The notes below the pieces were generated by a model. The model saw only the letters and a program-made list of their open reading frames with translations, was not told the DNA's origin and made no database searches. Below, piece by piece: positions 12,271-24,376 of a DNA stretch of 64,000 nucleotides. A program made the translations under genes and the position numbers. The stretch is taken from assembly GCA_037501455.1 (NCBI GenBank), contig CM074864.1, positions 36,916,001 to 36,980,000 on the forward strand, written 5' to 3'. The DNA is from Lantana camara (lineage: Eukaryota; Streptophyta; Magnoliopsida; Lamiales; Verbenaceae). How positions within the stretch are numbered: the first letter of the stretch is position 1; every line of letters starts with the position of its first letter.

Positions 12271-12926
12271 CGTTGGAACAATTATGTCAACTTGAAGATA
12301 TACCTATAAATTAGGAAATGTAAGTAATGTAAATAATTTGAATAGATACTCAAGGCATCAGTAGGAATGTTCAAATACAACTAGTACAACGGTTATAAAT
12401 GAGAAATAATTTAATTAACAATTATGATGCACGTGCTTATGAATGCATTGAAGAACCTGGCACCGTAGAAATGTTAGACTTGATTCCCGCGTCCATTCTT
12501 GGTTGACCGAATTGCAACTTGGTTCGAACAGTTGATCAGTCTCTTAAATCTCCAAAATCCTCTGGCCTTGATTTATACCTTTCCAAAACCTGTCACTCAC
12601 AACTTATGTTGCAAATAAATGCATGTGGGTGAAGCGTGTTCATGTCACATAGTTGCCACATACTTGATGCCGATAACAAGAGTTTAATACAAAATGCAAC
12701 AAGTAATTCATCAATTTTTAGGATAAACACATTGATCACCTAATTTTAAACAATTCAAGATCAATTAATTAAAAATTAATAGCGTACGTCAATACGGGAG
12801 CACAAATTATCAAGTACTTCAGTTAATTCAAAGGATTCAAGTAGATCAAGATATTCAAATAATATGCAAGACTCTCAAATTGTCAAATAATTCCTATGCC
12901 GTACGACCTAGACTCGACTCGACTTA
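12271..12926. other. Unassigned stretch, probable leader of minus-strand element E
   Basis: No domain seen on either strand. On the minus strand it lies just downstream of a primer-binding site and LTR end, where gag would be expected, but no gag-like sequence is visible. E may be non-autonomous or very degraded. Confidence 0.4.
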
Positions 12927-12939
12927 GGCTCTGATACCA
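12927..12939 (-). promoter_or_regulatory. Primer-binding site of element E (minus strand)
   Basis: The minus strand reads TGGTATCAGAGCC seven bases after an LTR end (GGGTGCTACA) at 12947. This fixes the orientation: the LTR is to the right and the element interior to the left. Confidence 0.8.
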
Positions 12940-12978
12940 CCTTAGATGTAGCACCCCTTAACACGTGGAGGTACCACA

Positions 12979-15272
12979 TGTTAGGAATAGTGCCCTAGAA
13001 AGCCGATTAGTCATAATCCGTTTCAGGACTTTCCTAGTATCGCAGACAATCTTTGAATAATATACGAATGATTAATATCACAGGCAAACACTTCTTTATA
13101 TGCTCTTGTTTGGTATGCGTTTACTTTAGTTGTGCATGTATGAGAACTCCCCTAATCCTGATGACTTTAGAACTCTACCATTTAGGTGAAATGGTTCATG
13201 AAACGAGCCCTATTTCACATAAGTCATGATTAGTAAAATACTCCAAGCCGATGAGTCCTACAGACAGTGGGAGTGTCAACCTGACTCCTCTAAGGCTTGC
13301 TTGTGGGATCACACCCTTAAGAAGGACCACCTTGTTTCATGGAGGTGCAAAGTGTATAGTTGATACGTGCGTGATACATGAGGGTGCTTACTTCAATAAG
13401 TAAGTTCACTGAGGTGCCCTGTGTGAGAAGATTCCTAAATGGGAAAGGAAGTTTCTATTTCAGGAAATGGAAACTTCCAGATTAGGAAATATCTCACGAG
13501 TCACTGATGTGATTAATTGATCCTTAGACTTGAGGTTTCATGTCACTTTGTGAGTTAACTCTGTAGTCTTAGGTATAAGCTTTAAAGGGTGTCGCCTTAG
13601 ACAACTGATTCAAGGCTATGCTGGGGTTGCACAAGTGACTCATGAAAGTGAATGAGAATCAAGAAAGGACCTACACTTGCATATGCAAGGTGATCTCTTA
13701 TTGTGTAAGTCATTCATATGCCATATGGAGTCCTTGGCCAAGGCAGTAATCAAGACATCAAGAAAAGGGTTTCCTGGATTGAGATCAAATGGATATGAAA
13801 TGCACTTAGCTTTAAGACCGGATTATTAGGGTTCTGATTATTCCCTTACCCTAGATCTTGGTTGAGAGATAGTAAGTAGGAGGATTATATCTCACATGAA
13901 TCAATGACTTAAAGGTTCTGTCGAATCCGAACATTCCAATTCAGCTAGGGGTTAAACACCTGTTGCTAGACTATGGTCGTTTAATCTGTGGACTGATTAA
14001 TTAATTAGTGAATTAATTAATTAGGGTCACTGCTAATTGAATTGAGAACCTAGAGGGTCACACACAACAACTTGGTTACATGAGTTGAGGCTTTAAAATG
14101 ATTAAACGAGTTAATCAGGCCAAGAGGGTTCCACACGTGTGAACCACACGTGTAGCTCAATTGAGTGACACGTGTCTCACACGTGTGTAAATATATGTGT
14201 ATATTTATTTATGTGTTAAATAATTAATGTGATTAATTATTTAATAGACTTTGGTTTAATTTTGAATTAAAAAGAAAGTCTTATTTTGGAGAAAAACAAT
14301 CTAGTTAATTAATTGTGAATTAATTAATTAGATAAAATAAGTTATTTATTTTAAATAAATAAAGTATAAAATTATCCAAAAATAGTTTGGATATTTTTAG
14401 CTCTCTTGAAAGTTGATTTGAATTTGAATTCAAAGTCAAAGTCAAATTACTTGATGATCAAGTAATAAGAGAGAGAGAGACCAAAATCCTTAGTCCATAA
14501 GGACTAGGAGTTTTGGCCACCCCTCCCTTTCCTATATATAGGGGAGCTCATGCTCCCCTTAGAGTGTAATTGACAATTCTTTTGGTTCATGTGTTGAACA
14601 CCATCTTTTCTCCAAGATATATGAAACCCTAGGTTAAGCTTAAACACTAACTAGAGAACTAGCATCCTTACTAGTTAGATTGTAGCCAAGTTGGTGGACT
14701 ATCTCTAGAGAACTTCAAGTTAGAAGTTTTGAAGATTCGAGCTTTACCAAAAAGTAGGGATCAAGCAAAACGATCAGAAGGGATGATGAAACGATTCTGA
14801 ACCCAACAGGAAACGAGTGAAAAAATCGAACCAAAGAAGATGGCGAAAACCGTTCGTCCATATCCTGAACGATGAGTTTTTTCACTAGGGTTTTATGGCT
14901 GGCAAAATTTTACTTTCGCAAAACTGGTTTTCGAAGGGAGTTTCAATCATCTCTTTCTCGTTTCATGTTTCTTTCTTTATGTTATATTGTTAAGAACTTC
15001 CATAACATGATTTGAATCTAGGATGGTGTGGATTGCTATCCCTACAATGGATTCTGAAGTAGAAAGAGACTTTCGAGGGACGGGTTGCCATTACCGCGTG
15101 AAGCGCGTTTGAGGGCGGCTCAAAATGTGTCAAGAAAGCTACTACCCAAGTGAGTTTCTTGATCTCTACGAATTTGGATTCACGATTGCGAGTCCAAGTC
15201 ATATTCTCGGGTAAAGATTTATAAAAGATAATATACAAGTTTAATACTAATATAGCTTCGCTCGAGAATACA
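12979..15272 (+). repeat. Copia-type LTR M, solo, related to the LTR of F
   Basis: Starts TGTTAGGAATAGTGCCC like the F LTRs at 42644 and 50309 and matches them for about 2.2 kb. It keeps the G-box cluster (about 14134-14187), a TATA box in CCTATATATAGG near 14531 and the hairpin after it. The final 60-80 bases differ from F, and no 5-bp duplication is found (left CCACA, right ACTAT), so the right end is uncertain. No interior is attached: either a solo LTR or one whose end was replaced. Confidence 0.7.
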
Positions 15273-15330
15273 ACTATCAATTAGCACATTCATGGAATGG
15301 AAATCATGCAATCAATACATGGCTTGCTTG

Positions 15331-15756
15331 TAACACGATAGGGTTTATTCCTCCTGTGGTTGGACGGACAACCACCAGCCATGAGACTAGCCCAACAACC
15401 TCACTAAGGAGAACCTAACCAGGAGAACACAGGTACACGATAGGGCTTTGTTCTTCCTGTGGTTGGACGGACAACCACCAGCCCGAAGACCAGCCCAGCG
15501 CTCTCACTAAGGAGGACCTCGCCAAGAGAACGCACGTACAAGATAATGCATTGTTCTTCCTGAGGTTGGACGGACAATCACCAGCCCGAAGACCAGCCCA
15601 GCGCCCTCACTAAGGAGGACCTAGCCAAGAGAACGCACGTACAAGATAATGCATTGTTCTTCCTGTGGTGGGACGGACAACCACCAGCCCGAAGACCAGC
15701 CCAGCACCCTCACTAAGGAGAGCCTGGCCAGGAGAACACAGGTACACGATAGGGCT
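15331..15756. repeat. 103-bp tandem repeat, about four copies, in LTR E
   Basis: The landmark TGGTTGGACGGACAA recurs with period 103 (landmarks near 15355, 15458, 15561 and 15664); the fourth has one change. Each copy also carries a CTCACTAAGGAG segment resembling the hairpin block of the other gypsy LTRs, so the array probably arose by amplification of that block. Confidence 0.85.
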
Positions 15757-16566
15757 TTCATGGACATGGCATGCTTGATTCGTGAACACTAACATGCTTG
15801 AAATAATAAGTGATTTCATGAACTTATAACTATAAATACCTTTGGCTAAAAATCACGTAAAGGTTATACGGGTTCTATATAACTAGAAATTAAACCTCAC
15901 CTGACAGGCGACACATGACTCGTGAATGCGTGAACGTTCTCATGATCCACAATCTCCGCCCTGGAGAATAACTTGAATGAAAGAAGGAGAAGAAAAGATG
16001 GAGATATGATGAAGATGATGGCCTAAGACTTCCAATTCCTCAAAGATTTTGGCAAGAAATGATGAAATCCCTCCTTCTCTTGGTTGAGGTTTGGATTAGT
16101 ACGCAAGGGTAGCAAATATGGGATGATTGGCATGAAATGAAAATGATGATTGAAAGAGAGATGTGTATACCGATATAATTGAGGAAATATGCAATATTTA
16201 TGATCAAATCCCTAAAGTTCTATAAGTTATGCAATTGGGTATCTAAGGTTTGGAAATTATCAATTAGGTCCCTTAACCTATTCATGGAATTAGGTCCTTA
16301 AAGAAAGGAAATGAACCATTAAGGACAATTATGCAATTAATACAAGTTGGATAATTAATTCATGTAACAATTAAATTCCGTTCATACAAGAATTCTCAAA
16401 ATGAAATGAATATCATATAATTTTCACGTAACCATGTTGAAAATAATTTATAAGAATTAATATAACATGTTTAAATTAATTAAACGAAATTAATAAAATA
16501 AAATCCTAACGCCCGAAACCCACACGTGTCGAGCGTACCTGACTGTCTGAAAATCGGGGCGTTACA

Positions 16567-17545
16567 CCATCCTTAACACCTCAAATATTTGGTAAAATAG
16601 TAATGGTACTGTACATGGTACCGATACTTTAATAGAACCAATATGATAATACCTCCTAAACTCCAGTGTCGTGGGGAGCTACCCCTAGTGGCCATAACAA
16701 TAATTGGGAGCTCATACCACTCCCTGGGAGGTCATACATCTCCTTTATCTCTTGGTGTGGAGTAACTAACATCCAGCTAAACGACTGCCAAGAGTTGGTG
16801 GCGTTCCGTATCACCAACAACACCCTTGGCCCGATACCTTTCGGGTAATTGCTTGATACGGCTGAGCGCCGGGGCCCATAATAATAATGATAATTTATTT
16901 TGCTTGTTTGGTCGGGAATCAGTTCTTAGTAATAATAGGGCAAAATTATATAATGTCCGGATAAGATCCTAATTCCGACATAAAAGTATTTTCCTCTTAC
17001 AAAGGTATATTATAATGTAATAATATGCATAGGCGGTAAACCAAATAATAGGTAGGTTTGAAAAATATTTTTATGTAGATACATATATATAGCATGATTC
17101 CAGTTGAAAACATTTTAACCCTCACCTAATACCGGTAGTCGTGGATTCCCTTGCACTGTCCTAATTTCGTCTGAAAGTATTAACAACTACAGGGTTAGGA
17201 CTAGGTTCTCATTATTCTAATCAAGTAAGCACATAAAGTACATAATGTTCATACTTAAAAGGGTAACATGTTAGAAGAACCCGATAAACCTTAATTTAAT
17301 CGTTTAAGTGGATTTTCCTTAATCACATAGATTTTATGAGGTCTTTAGCTAACCAAATATTTATTAATCATATTATGATCCTAATTATAGGATTTGAAAT
17401 GATAATTTAAGGTTAATTTGGCAATGTAGGAGTAGCGCCCCAAAGCACCCCTCAAGTAATGGTGTGAGCCATCACTCAAGAAATACCCCAGCGAAGGGTA
17501 TGTCCGTTAACGATTAACAAAAACATTGTTTAAAATTAATTAATT
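16567..17545. other. Unassigned, LTR-like non-coding sequence
   Basis: No coding domain. On the minus strand parts resemble the block of gypsy LTRs with GGGAGCT, a GTTGG..GGCG motif and GGTATCGGGCC, so it may be an older minus-strand LTR fragment. A 60-codon plus-strand frame at 16666-16848 has no recognisable features. Confidence 0.35.
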
Positions 17546-17754
17546 ACAATTTAAAATTAAATTACAATTTTGGTCCCATAGGATTGGGCGATTTACAATT
17601 TTGGTCCCATTCTTTCAGAATTTGACAATTTTGGTCCCGTAGGTATCAATTTGTAACAATTTTAGTCCCAACCATCAATTTTTGGACGGAAACCGTTAAA
17701 TACATTTGTGGGGGGAAAGTCAAATAAAATCTTTGACAAAAAAAAATCATAAGT

Positions 17755-17819
17755 GTAGCCATAACCCAGTTGGTCGCGAGGCTCTTTCCCCTACCTGAGG
17801 TCCTGGGTTAGAAACCCAG
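17755..17819 (+). other. tRNA-like module, left arm
   Basis: Contains an A-box-like ATAACCCAGTTGG and a T-arm-like CTGGG/CCCAG stem around TTAGAAA, close to the pol III B-box GGTTCRANNCC. It does not fold as a canonical tRNA, so it is a tRNA-derived pol III promoter remnant, not a tRNA gene. Confidence 0.55.
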
Positions 17820-17839
17820 ATAATACATTTTTTGTTCAA

Positions 17840-18526
17840 ATAATTGTTAAGTTAAAATATAAATAAATTTTAATAATAATATAATATAAATATAGTTAAA
17901 ATAAAAATATAATATATTATTATGTTCAAATATTTATTTAGCTATAATAGATATTTGTATATTATATGTACTATATATTATATACATTAATATATATATA
18001 TATATGTATATATATATTTAATATTAATATATATAATATATATAAGTATAAAATGTATATTATGTATTTATAAAAAATAATATTTATATACTATATATAT
18101 TAAATATTATGTATTTATATGTTATATACGTGTAATTATTATGTTAAAATGTAAATAAATTATAATAATAATATAATATAAATATATTATTATGTTAAAA
18201 TAAAAATATAATATATTATTATGTTAAAATATTTTTTAAGCTATAATAATATTTGTATATTATACGTACTATATATTATATACATTAATATATATATATA
18301 TATTATATTATATATGTATAAAATGTATGTATAGTATGTATTTATAAAAAAAATATTTATACACTATATATGTTAAATATTATATATTTATATATTATAT
18401 ACGTGTAATTATAATGTTAAAATATAAATAAATTTTAATAATAATATAATATAAATATATTATTATGTTAAGATAAAAATAAAAATAAATTATTATGTTA
18501 AAATATTTTTTAAGCTATAACACGTG

Positions 18527-18593
<67 letters not shown>

Positions 18594-18770
18594 TAGATAA
18601 TATTATAATATAAATATATTATTATGTTAAAATAAAATTATAATGTATTCTTATGTTAAAATATTTTTTAACCTATAACATTATTTAATATATTTATTAA
18701 ATATTATTTAAAATATTTATATTATATTATTATTAAAATTTATTTATATTTTAACATAATAATCATTTGA
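17840..18770. repeat. AT-rich tandem sequence in the fold-back element
   Basis: About three diverged copies of a 270-300-bp unit, marked by AGCTATAA near 17940, 18239 and 18513, with a pure (TA)n run near 18528-18588. Almost only A and T. Confidence 0.7.
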
Positions 18771-18787
18771 ACAAAAATTATATTGCA

Positions 18788-18848
18788 TGGGTTTCGAACC
18801 CAAGACCTCAGGTAGGAGAAGGAGCCTCGCGAATAACTGGGCTACGAC
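18788..18848 (-). other. tRNA-like module, right arm
   Basis: On the minus strand it has TAGCCCAGTTATTCGCG (A-box-like) and GGTTCGAAACCCA, which is a perfect B-box consensus. It is the inverted copy of 17755-17819 and is better preserved. Confidence 0.6.
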
Positions 18849-19050
18849 TGCCCTTATGTCATTTTTGTTAAAGATTTTATTTGACTTTTCTCCCAGAAAT
18901 GTATTTAACGGTTTCCGTCCAAAAATTGACGGTTGCGACTAAAATTGTCACAAATTGAAACCTACAAGACCAAAATTGTCAAATTTTGAAAGAATCGGAC
19001 CAAAATTGCAAATCTCCAATCCTATGTGACCAAAAATATAATTTGCTCTT

Positions 19051-20364
19051 AATTAATTAATTTTATAAAAGAATTCGCGTGTGGAATAACCACAAGCATA
19101 GAGCCACGTGTGCATGACACGTGGCAGCCATGTGGGCTGCGTGACATGTGGCAGCCCCGTGAACTCGACACGTGGCAGCTACCCACCAATCCTTGCTCCA
19201 TTTCAATCAACAATTTGATCCTTCGTTAATCATATTAACATCCTACCATAACCCTTGTATTCTGACATTTGTGTGTGACCCTTTAGGTTTATTATTCGAT
19301 TAGCAGTGATATTAATTAATTAATTCCCTAATTAATTTAGCACTTCACAGATCACACTACCGTAATCTAGCAATGGGTGTGTGACCCTTAGCCGAATAAC
19401 GAAATGAATCCAAGAACCTTTCAGTCAATGACAATCAATGAAATACGATCCTCGTACAACTCCATCTCTCAATCAAGAACTAAGGCATGAGAATATTCTC
19501 AGAGCCCAAATATTCTTGATCTTTAAAGCTAAGTTCGTTTCATATCCATTTCGATCTCAATCCTAGAAAACCCCATTTTCTAGATGTCTTGATCTTTCAT
19601 CCACCTTGGCTAAGGGTTTAATATTTAATAGACTATGAACACCTCAATCAGTAAGAGATCATTCTTTTTCTTAACAAGTGTAGGTCCTTTATCGATTCTA
19701 CTAATTCTACATATGCCACTTGTGTAATCCCAACATAGGCCGTGGTTCAAGTTTCTATATGGCGACACCCTTTTGAGCCTATATCAAAGATTACAGAGTT
19801 AGCTCATATGAGATATTACAGAATCTCAAGTCTAAGGATTAATGAATCACGTCATTGACCTATGAGATGTTTTCTAATCTGGAAGTTTCTGGAAACTTCC
19901 TTTCCCATTTAGGAATGTTCTCACACGGGATATCTCAGTGATGAAGTTCTTTTAACAATCACCCTTATGTATTATGAACGCATCATCGTATGCACTTATG
20001 ACTCCATGAAACTGAGTGGTCTTTTAAAAGGACATAATCACATAAGCAAGTGTCAGCAGAGTCAAGGTGGACACTCCTACTGTTTGTCGGTCTCATTGAC
20101 TTGGAGAAGTTTCTAATCCTCGCCTATGGAGTTAAGAACTTGTTTCACGTGTCGTTCCCATAACAACAAAGTTCTTAATGGCCTCATCGGATTAGGGGAG
20201 TTCAGTACATGCAAAACACAGTCAAACCCAAACAGGCATAAATAAGCACATAAAGAAGTCATTGCCTATGAACAAAATCATTTTGTTTATTATTCAAAGA
20301 CTGTTTGTGATTTTACAAGAAAATAGTAAAGCCAAAAGCTGCTTTAAGGGCACTATTCCTAACA
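19051..20364 (-). repeat. Copia-type LTR fragment N, minus strand
   Basis: The minus strand from 20364 begins TGTTAGGAATAGTG and follows the first 1.3 kb of the F/M LTR family, including the block with GGAAACTTCC and a G-box-rich segment (about 19106-19185, several CACGTG). It stops where the fold-back element begins, so the rest was lost or displaced. Clearly more diverged than M or F. Confidence 0.75.
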
Positions 20365-20853
20365 GAAGACCATGAATAGTAAGGGTTTATGTGATTTTTG
20401 AAATTGATGGCATGAATTTGGATTATATGAGACATATTGTGTTGTTTAAGGTTGGTATGACTCCCCTTGTTGCATTTATGGCAAAGTTTGTGTTGTTAGT
20501 TGGTATATTTATGAATCGCCATTAATGCACTTAAGATTGAAATTGGAATAAGGTATTACAATTCAATTCTTGCTTCTTTATTGCCCTAGGTGTAATTGCA
20601 TGAAGAATGATGTTGATTTTGCATGGATTTGCATCAGTTTGTGGCTGAATTTTGTTACCTAGGCTGCTGCTACTTTCCTTGCCATGTTTGCTGTTGTTTT
20701 TATTACGTGCTTGTAGTGACCTACTTGGGTATATATATATATATATGGAGAAGAACCCTCCAACCCCCGCACCGTTGAACTCATCAAATGATGGTGTAAT
20801 CCAGCACTTAACAAATACATCAACGAATGGTTGATGATGATAATGATGATGCT
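20365..20853 (+). other. Unassigned, probably gypsy LTR fragment
   Basis: Holds GCCATTAATGC near 20520 and a T-rich leader like the intron-side part of the gypsy LTRs, plus a short (TA)n run. No coding domain; the minus-strand frame 20531-20893 crosses into LTR D and is not credible. Confidence 0.35.
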
Positions 20854-23776
20854 TGTGACACCCCGGTCTTTCGTAAGTGCAGGTTTGTGCCACGTGTGAG
20901 TTTATTTTTTGTATTTACATTTAATTTCATATTTAATTGATGCATTGAATTGAGATTTATTTTTTTAATCAATTCTTATATGAATTATTTGAAATATTTG
21001 ATAAGAATATGATCTAATTGAAATTATGATAAGGATTCTTTTGATTTGTGAATTTGTGAAATATGGATTTTATTCTCGAGCATGTTAATTTTTTGAATTA
21101 TGTGAATTATAATATTTTAGGACTTAATTGTATGGTTTAAATGTGTTTTGGGCTTGATTGATCATTAGAGGACTCAATTGAACTTTTGTTCAAAGTTTTG
21201 GGCCTTTTTGCAAATTAGCCACCCTTGAGTCATTTAATCATAACTTGAGCTCGGAAACTCGGATTTGAGTTCTATCTATGCTGTTGGACTCGAATCGGCG
21301 ATTCGGATTCAATGGAATAAGCCTTGTAATTTTTCATGGCCTTTTGGCCCCCGACTATGTAGATTTTAGCCACACGTGCCTAATATGCCCCTAAGACCTA
21401 CTTGTGAGCTACCATACTCATTACTTGTACCATCTTTGATCCTAAAATCAACCAAAACCCATCCCACTTTCCCGTATTCTACTGAGATTTGAACCACAAG
21501 GCCATGAGAGAAGGAAGAAAGAAGTAACAAAGGCAAACCTCCATTTGTGATTCCTTTGAGCTCAAGATAGGCTATTTCTTGCTCCAACCTTAGAGGTAAG
21601 AGTTTATTCGTAATCTTCACATTCTTGTGATCATTTTGCTCTATTTGAATCTTTTTTTAGGTTAATATGCATAGGTTATGGCATTCATGAGAAGTAGTAA
21701 GGGTTTGTTAGAGATTTTAAAGAATATGCCCATCTCTTGCCTTCTTGGAGTTATGAGAGTTGTATGATGATCTTGAGGGCTTATTGATTGATGTTTTTTG
21801 AACCAATTACATGGTAGTAGGATGGGGTATGATATACCATTAATGCACTTATGAGTTTTTGGGAGAAATGGAGGAAACACTTACTTCTCTTGATCACCTT
21901 GTTTTGTCGGTTGATTTCATGAAGTTTGGGGTTGATTTGCACGAATTCCTTGCATGATTTTGTGGTTTATTTTCCCTTTTACTTTCTTCATGTTGTTTCT
22001 ATGATTTGGCATGGAAAACAGGGGATTTGCAGCTCTTTTCCATGAAGAAAACGCAGCAGGTGCACAGATACACCCGTGTGCCAGTGATGACACTCCCGTG
22101 TCTAAAGTTTTGATTCATTTGGTCAGGCTACTGACCTTAGACACGAGGGTGTCATCTTTTGTACTAGGGGAAAGGCACTGCCAAGTCAAAGGGTGATTTT
22201 AGCTACTGACCTTAGACACGGGATTGTCTCATTTTGTGCATGGGAAGTGACACTCCCGTATCACTCTAGCCCTGCGTGACTGCTACTTTTACCTTAATTC
22301 CTTACTTTTTTATGACTTATTTTTGATACTAACATGACATATTATGTGTTAAATTGTTTGTATTAAAATTTTGGATTATTTTGATATGATTTGCATGAGT
22401 TAAAAATCGATATGCCTTAAGTGGTGCGTTTATGCATTTCATATGCATACATTGCATTCATGAGCATTGTCGAGCATCTAATTGGTATATAATTGAGTCT
22501 AATTCTTGGGTATTATGTTCTTTTATTTCATAGCCTCCTCCGGACGTTGTCGAGCCTAAGTATTAGGTGTTCGAGTGCTTGTTTTGGCCCCGATTCCTCT
22601 CTACTTTTGCTATAAGGTGAGATTTAGGTTCTTCTTTTTAGTTAAGTGAACTAAGACCTAATATGTGATGATTTCTCACCCCACATGTGACTATATATCT
22701 TATATATAGTTTACTATACGTTTTTAAGATATGTATATGATCTTGTGAATACTTTTGAAGTCTATAAAATTGGTATAAGTATGAGCATACGTAAGCTGAT
22801 GTTTTGAATTCGTTTGTTCGTTTGTATTATGTATGAGAGAGGTATGCCCTAAAAGATGGGAAATTGATTTGATTTGGTATGTTGGGCCCCCGGGAGGTAT
22901 GCGTAAGGAATGCCCAGGACGGAAAGGCTGTCGGGTTTGGCCTGTGCATAGTTCCCTCTGAGGTATTCACGTGCGAATCTTGGAGGTTGAGAAGACGTGG
23001 TACTTTGAGCCCTCGGTGGATAACCGGGGAAGGCATATTGTGGGTTAGGTACCCCGTTTGTGTTTGCATTGTAGGTGGAGAGGGTTTGACTCCCGAAACA
23101 CCAAGGTTGTGTGGGTAGATTAGTAATTGTGAATTTGGTTTTGGTAATTTGTTATTAGGAGTTGGTGGAGGTCCATACTCGCCGGACATTTGTTTATGTT
23201 TACGTATTGGTGGATTATAAATCGAGTTAGGATTTCTTTTATGTATTATATGATAAGCTTTTGAAAATGATTTGGTATGCAAAACCTTCCCTTTTGTTAT
23301 TTGCTATGCTCTATATGTATATACGTGTGGGTATGCGTTAGCCCTCTCATTTAGTCGAGTTTAGACTGACCCTCTCTTTTTCCACCTTTAGTTGCATGTC
23401 AAGGTCGAGTTGTACTTTTAGGGTTTAGGTCGAGTCTGCATTACCTACTTGCATACTTTAATAATTTTTGACTTGTATTTTATATTAGATTGTATACTTT
23501 GGGAGAATTTGTAAATACTTGATCTATTTTGGGCCGTGATGGCCGTGTATAAAATATGTATGCCTTTTGATGAGGTTTTTTGGATCCTGTATGTTGCTTC
23601 TGCATTTTATTTAATTTTTTTTTGCATGATCTGTCGTTCCCTAACCCCGTTTAGCCTACAATACGTGTGTAGGTCCCCGTTCGCTTAGACTTAAGCTCAT
23701 GTATGGACTTCTATTTTATATGTGGGTTCGGGTCTAGGTGCGGGGAATGTGGTGGCCCACCGCTCCGGGTGCTATA
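20854..23776 (+). repeat. Solo LTR D (gypsy type, 2923 bp, TSD ATGCT)
   Basis: Starts TGTGACACCCC, ends GGTGCTATA (CA mutated to TA) and is flanked by ATGCT at 20849-20853 and 23777-23781. With no interior this is a solo LTR left by LTR-LTR recombination. A donor-like GAG|GTAAG site is at 21595/21596 and a palindrome cluster at 22067-22262. Confidence 0.9.
22067..22262 (+). repeat. Palindrome cluster in LTR D (GACAC-N4-GTGTC)
   Basis: Units near 22067-22082, 22089-22102 (GACACTCCCGTGTC), 22140-22153 (GACACGAGGGTGTC), 22215-22228 and 22249-22262. The arms match those of A and B, the four-base centres differ. It lies 471 nt after the donor-like site. Confidence 0.75.
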
Positions 23777-23781
23777 ATGCT

Positions 23782-24019
23782 CAATGATAATGCAGCGAAA
23801 ATTAGTAAAATTTGAAACTTTTCAATCCATGTGTGGTGGTGACAAGTAATGAGCACATAAGATAAACAAGTATGTCATGAATAAGTAGAAGAGACAAGTA
23901 ATGATATTATAAGTAATTGGACAATGTCACAGGAGTGTAATTATAAGTATCAGTGTATTCATAATAGGATATAATGAGTAGAATGTAATAGGGTATTTAG
24001 AAACTCATTCTTAGAGTTG
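23782..24019. other. Unassigned AT-rich sequence
   Basis: Between LTR D and the RT remnant of G. I see no domain or repeat in it; the RT similarity stops at about 24020. Confidence 0.4.
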
Positions 24020-24376
24020 CTTGTTCTTGATCGTCATCCTGTTTAGCTCCCTATAATCAATGCACATTCTCAAGGTTTCGTCCTTATTCTTCACAAATAG
24101 AACCGGTGCATTCTAAGGAGATGAACTCAGACGAATGTATCTACTAGAGAAGAGTTCCTTGAGTTGTATCTTAAATTCTTTCAAGTCGGCTGGAGCCGGA
24201 GTTTCAGAAAATTGCTAGGCGTCCGGATACAAATCGATCACAACCTTAATTTCCCACTCAGGAAGTAAAGAACCAAGACTCTCTGGGAAAACTTCGAGAA
24301 AATCTTTCACCACTTTGGTTTCCTCAAGTATAGCCTAATCTTTTAGCTTATTAAAGAGATAAGAAACGAACCCTGA
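24020..24376 (-). pseudogene. pol: Gypsy remnant G: protease end and start of reverse transcriptase, minus strand
   Basis: Reading leftwards from 24376 on the minus strand, the sequence matches the end of the protease region and the beginning of RT in A and B, including [19 protein letters not shown] and [14 protein letters not shown], and breaks off after the following Lys-Asn-Lys. Several in-frame stops are present. It is continuous with 27579-27717 if LTR L and its AGCAC duplication are taken out. Much older than A and B. Confidence 0.85.

Larger units (their letters stand above)
12947..16566 (-). repeat. Element E 5' LTR, minus strand, interrupted
   Basis: On the minus strand it begins TGTAACGCCCCG at 16566 and ends GCTACA at 12947. 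It contains a copia-type LTR (M, from 12979), so the E sequence proper is 12947-12978 plus about 15273-16566. A 103-bp tandem repeat at 15331-15756 and a CTCCAGGGCGGAGA-like block near 15950 relate it to LTRs L and J. The join between M and E on the right is unclear. Flank 16567 onward is not part of it. Confidence 0.6.
17546..19050. mobile_element. Fold-back (long terminal inverted repeat) DNA element
   Basis: Two arms of about 300-350 bp (17546-17880 and 18690-19050) are inverted copies. Both hold repeats of CAATTTTGGTCCCAT, then GACGGAAACCGTTAAA, then a tRNA-like module. The middle is AT-rich tandem sequence. Both edges abut TAATTAATT-type sequence, compatible with a 9-10-bp duplication as in Mutator-like elements, but AT-rich flanks make this weak. 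No transposase is visible, so it would be non-autonomous. Confidence 0.7.

Noticed and set aside
17755..17819. Functional tRNA gene
   Set aside because: Acceptor and anticodon arms do not fold; only promoter-box-like parts remain, and it is mirrored in the other arm of the fold-back element.
17840..18770. Origin or matrix-attachment region from the AT-rich core
   Set aside because: Tandem AT-rich sequence in a transposable element explains it; nothing specific supports another role.
22827..23282. 151-codon minus-strand ORF
   Set aside because: Within solo LTR D in the conserved non-coding block; no domain, not conserved in the other LTRs.
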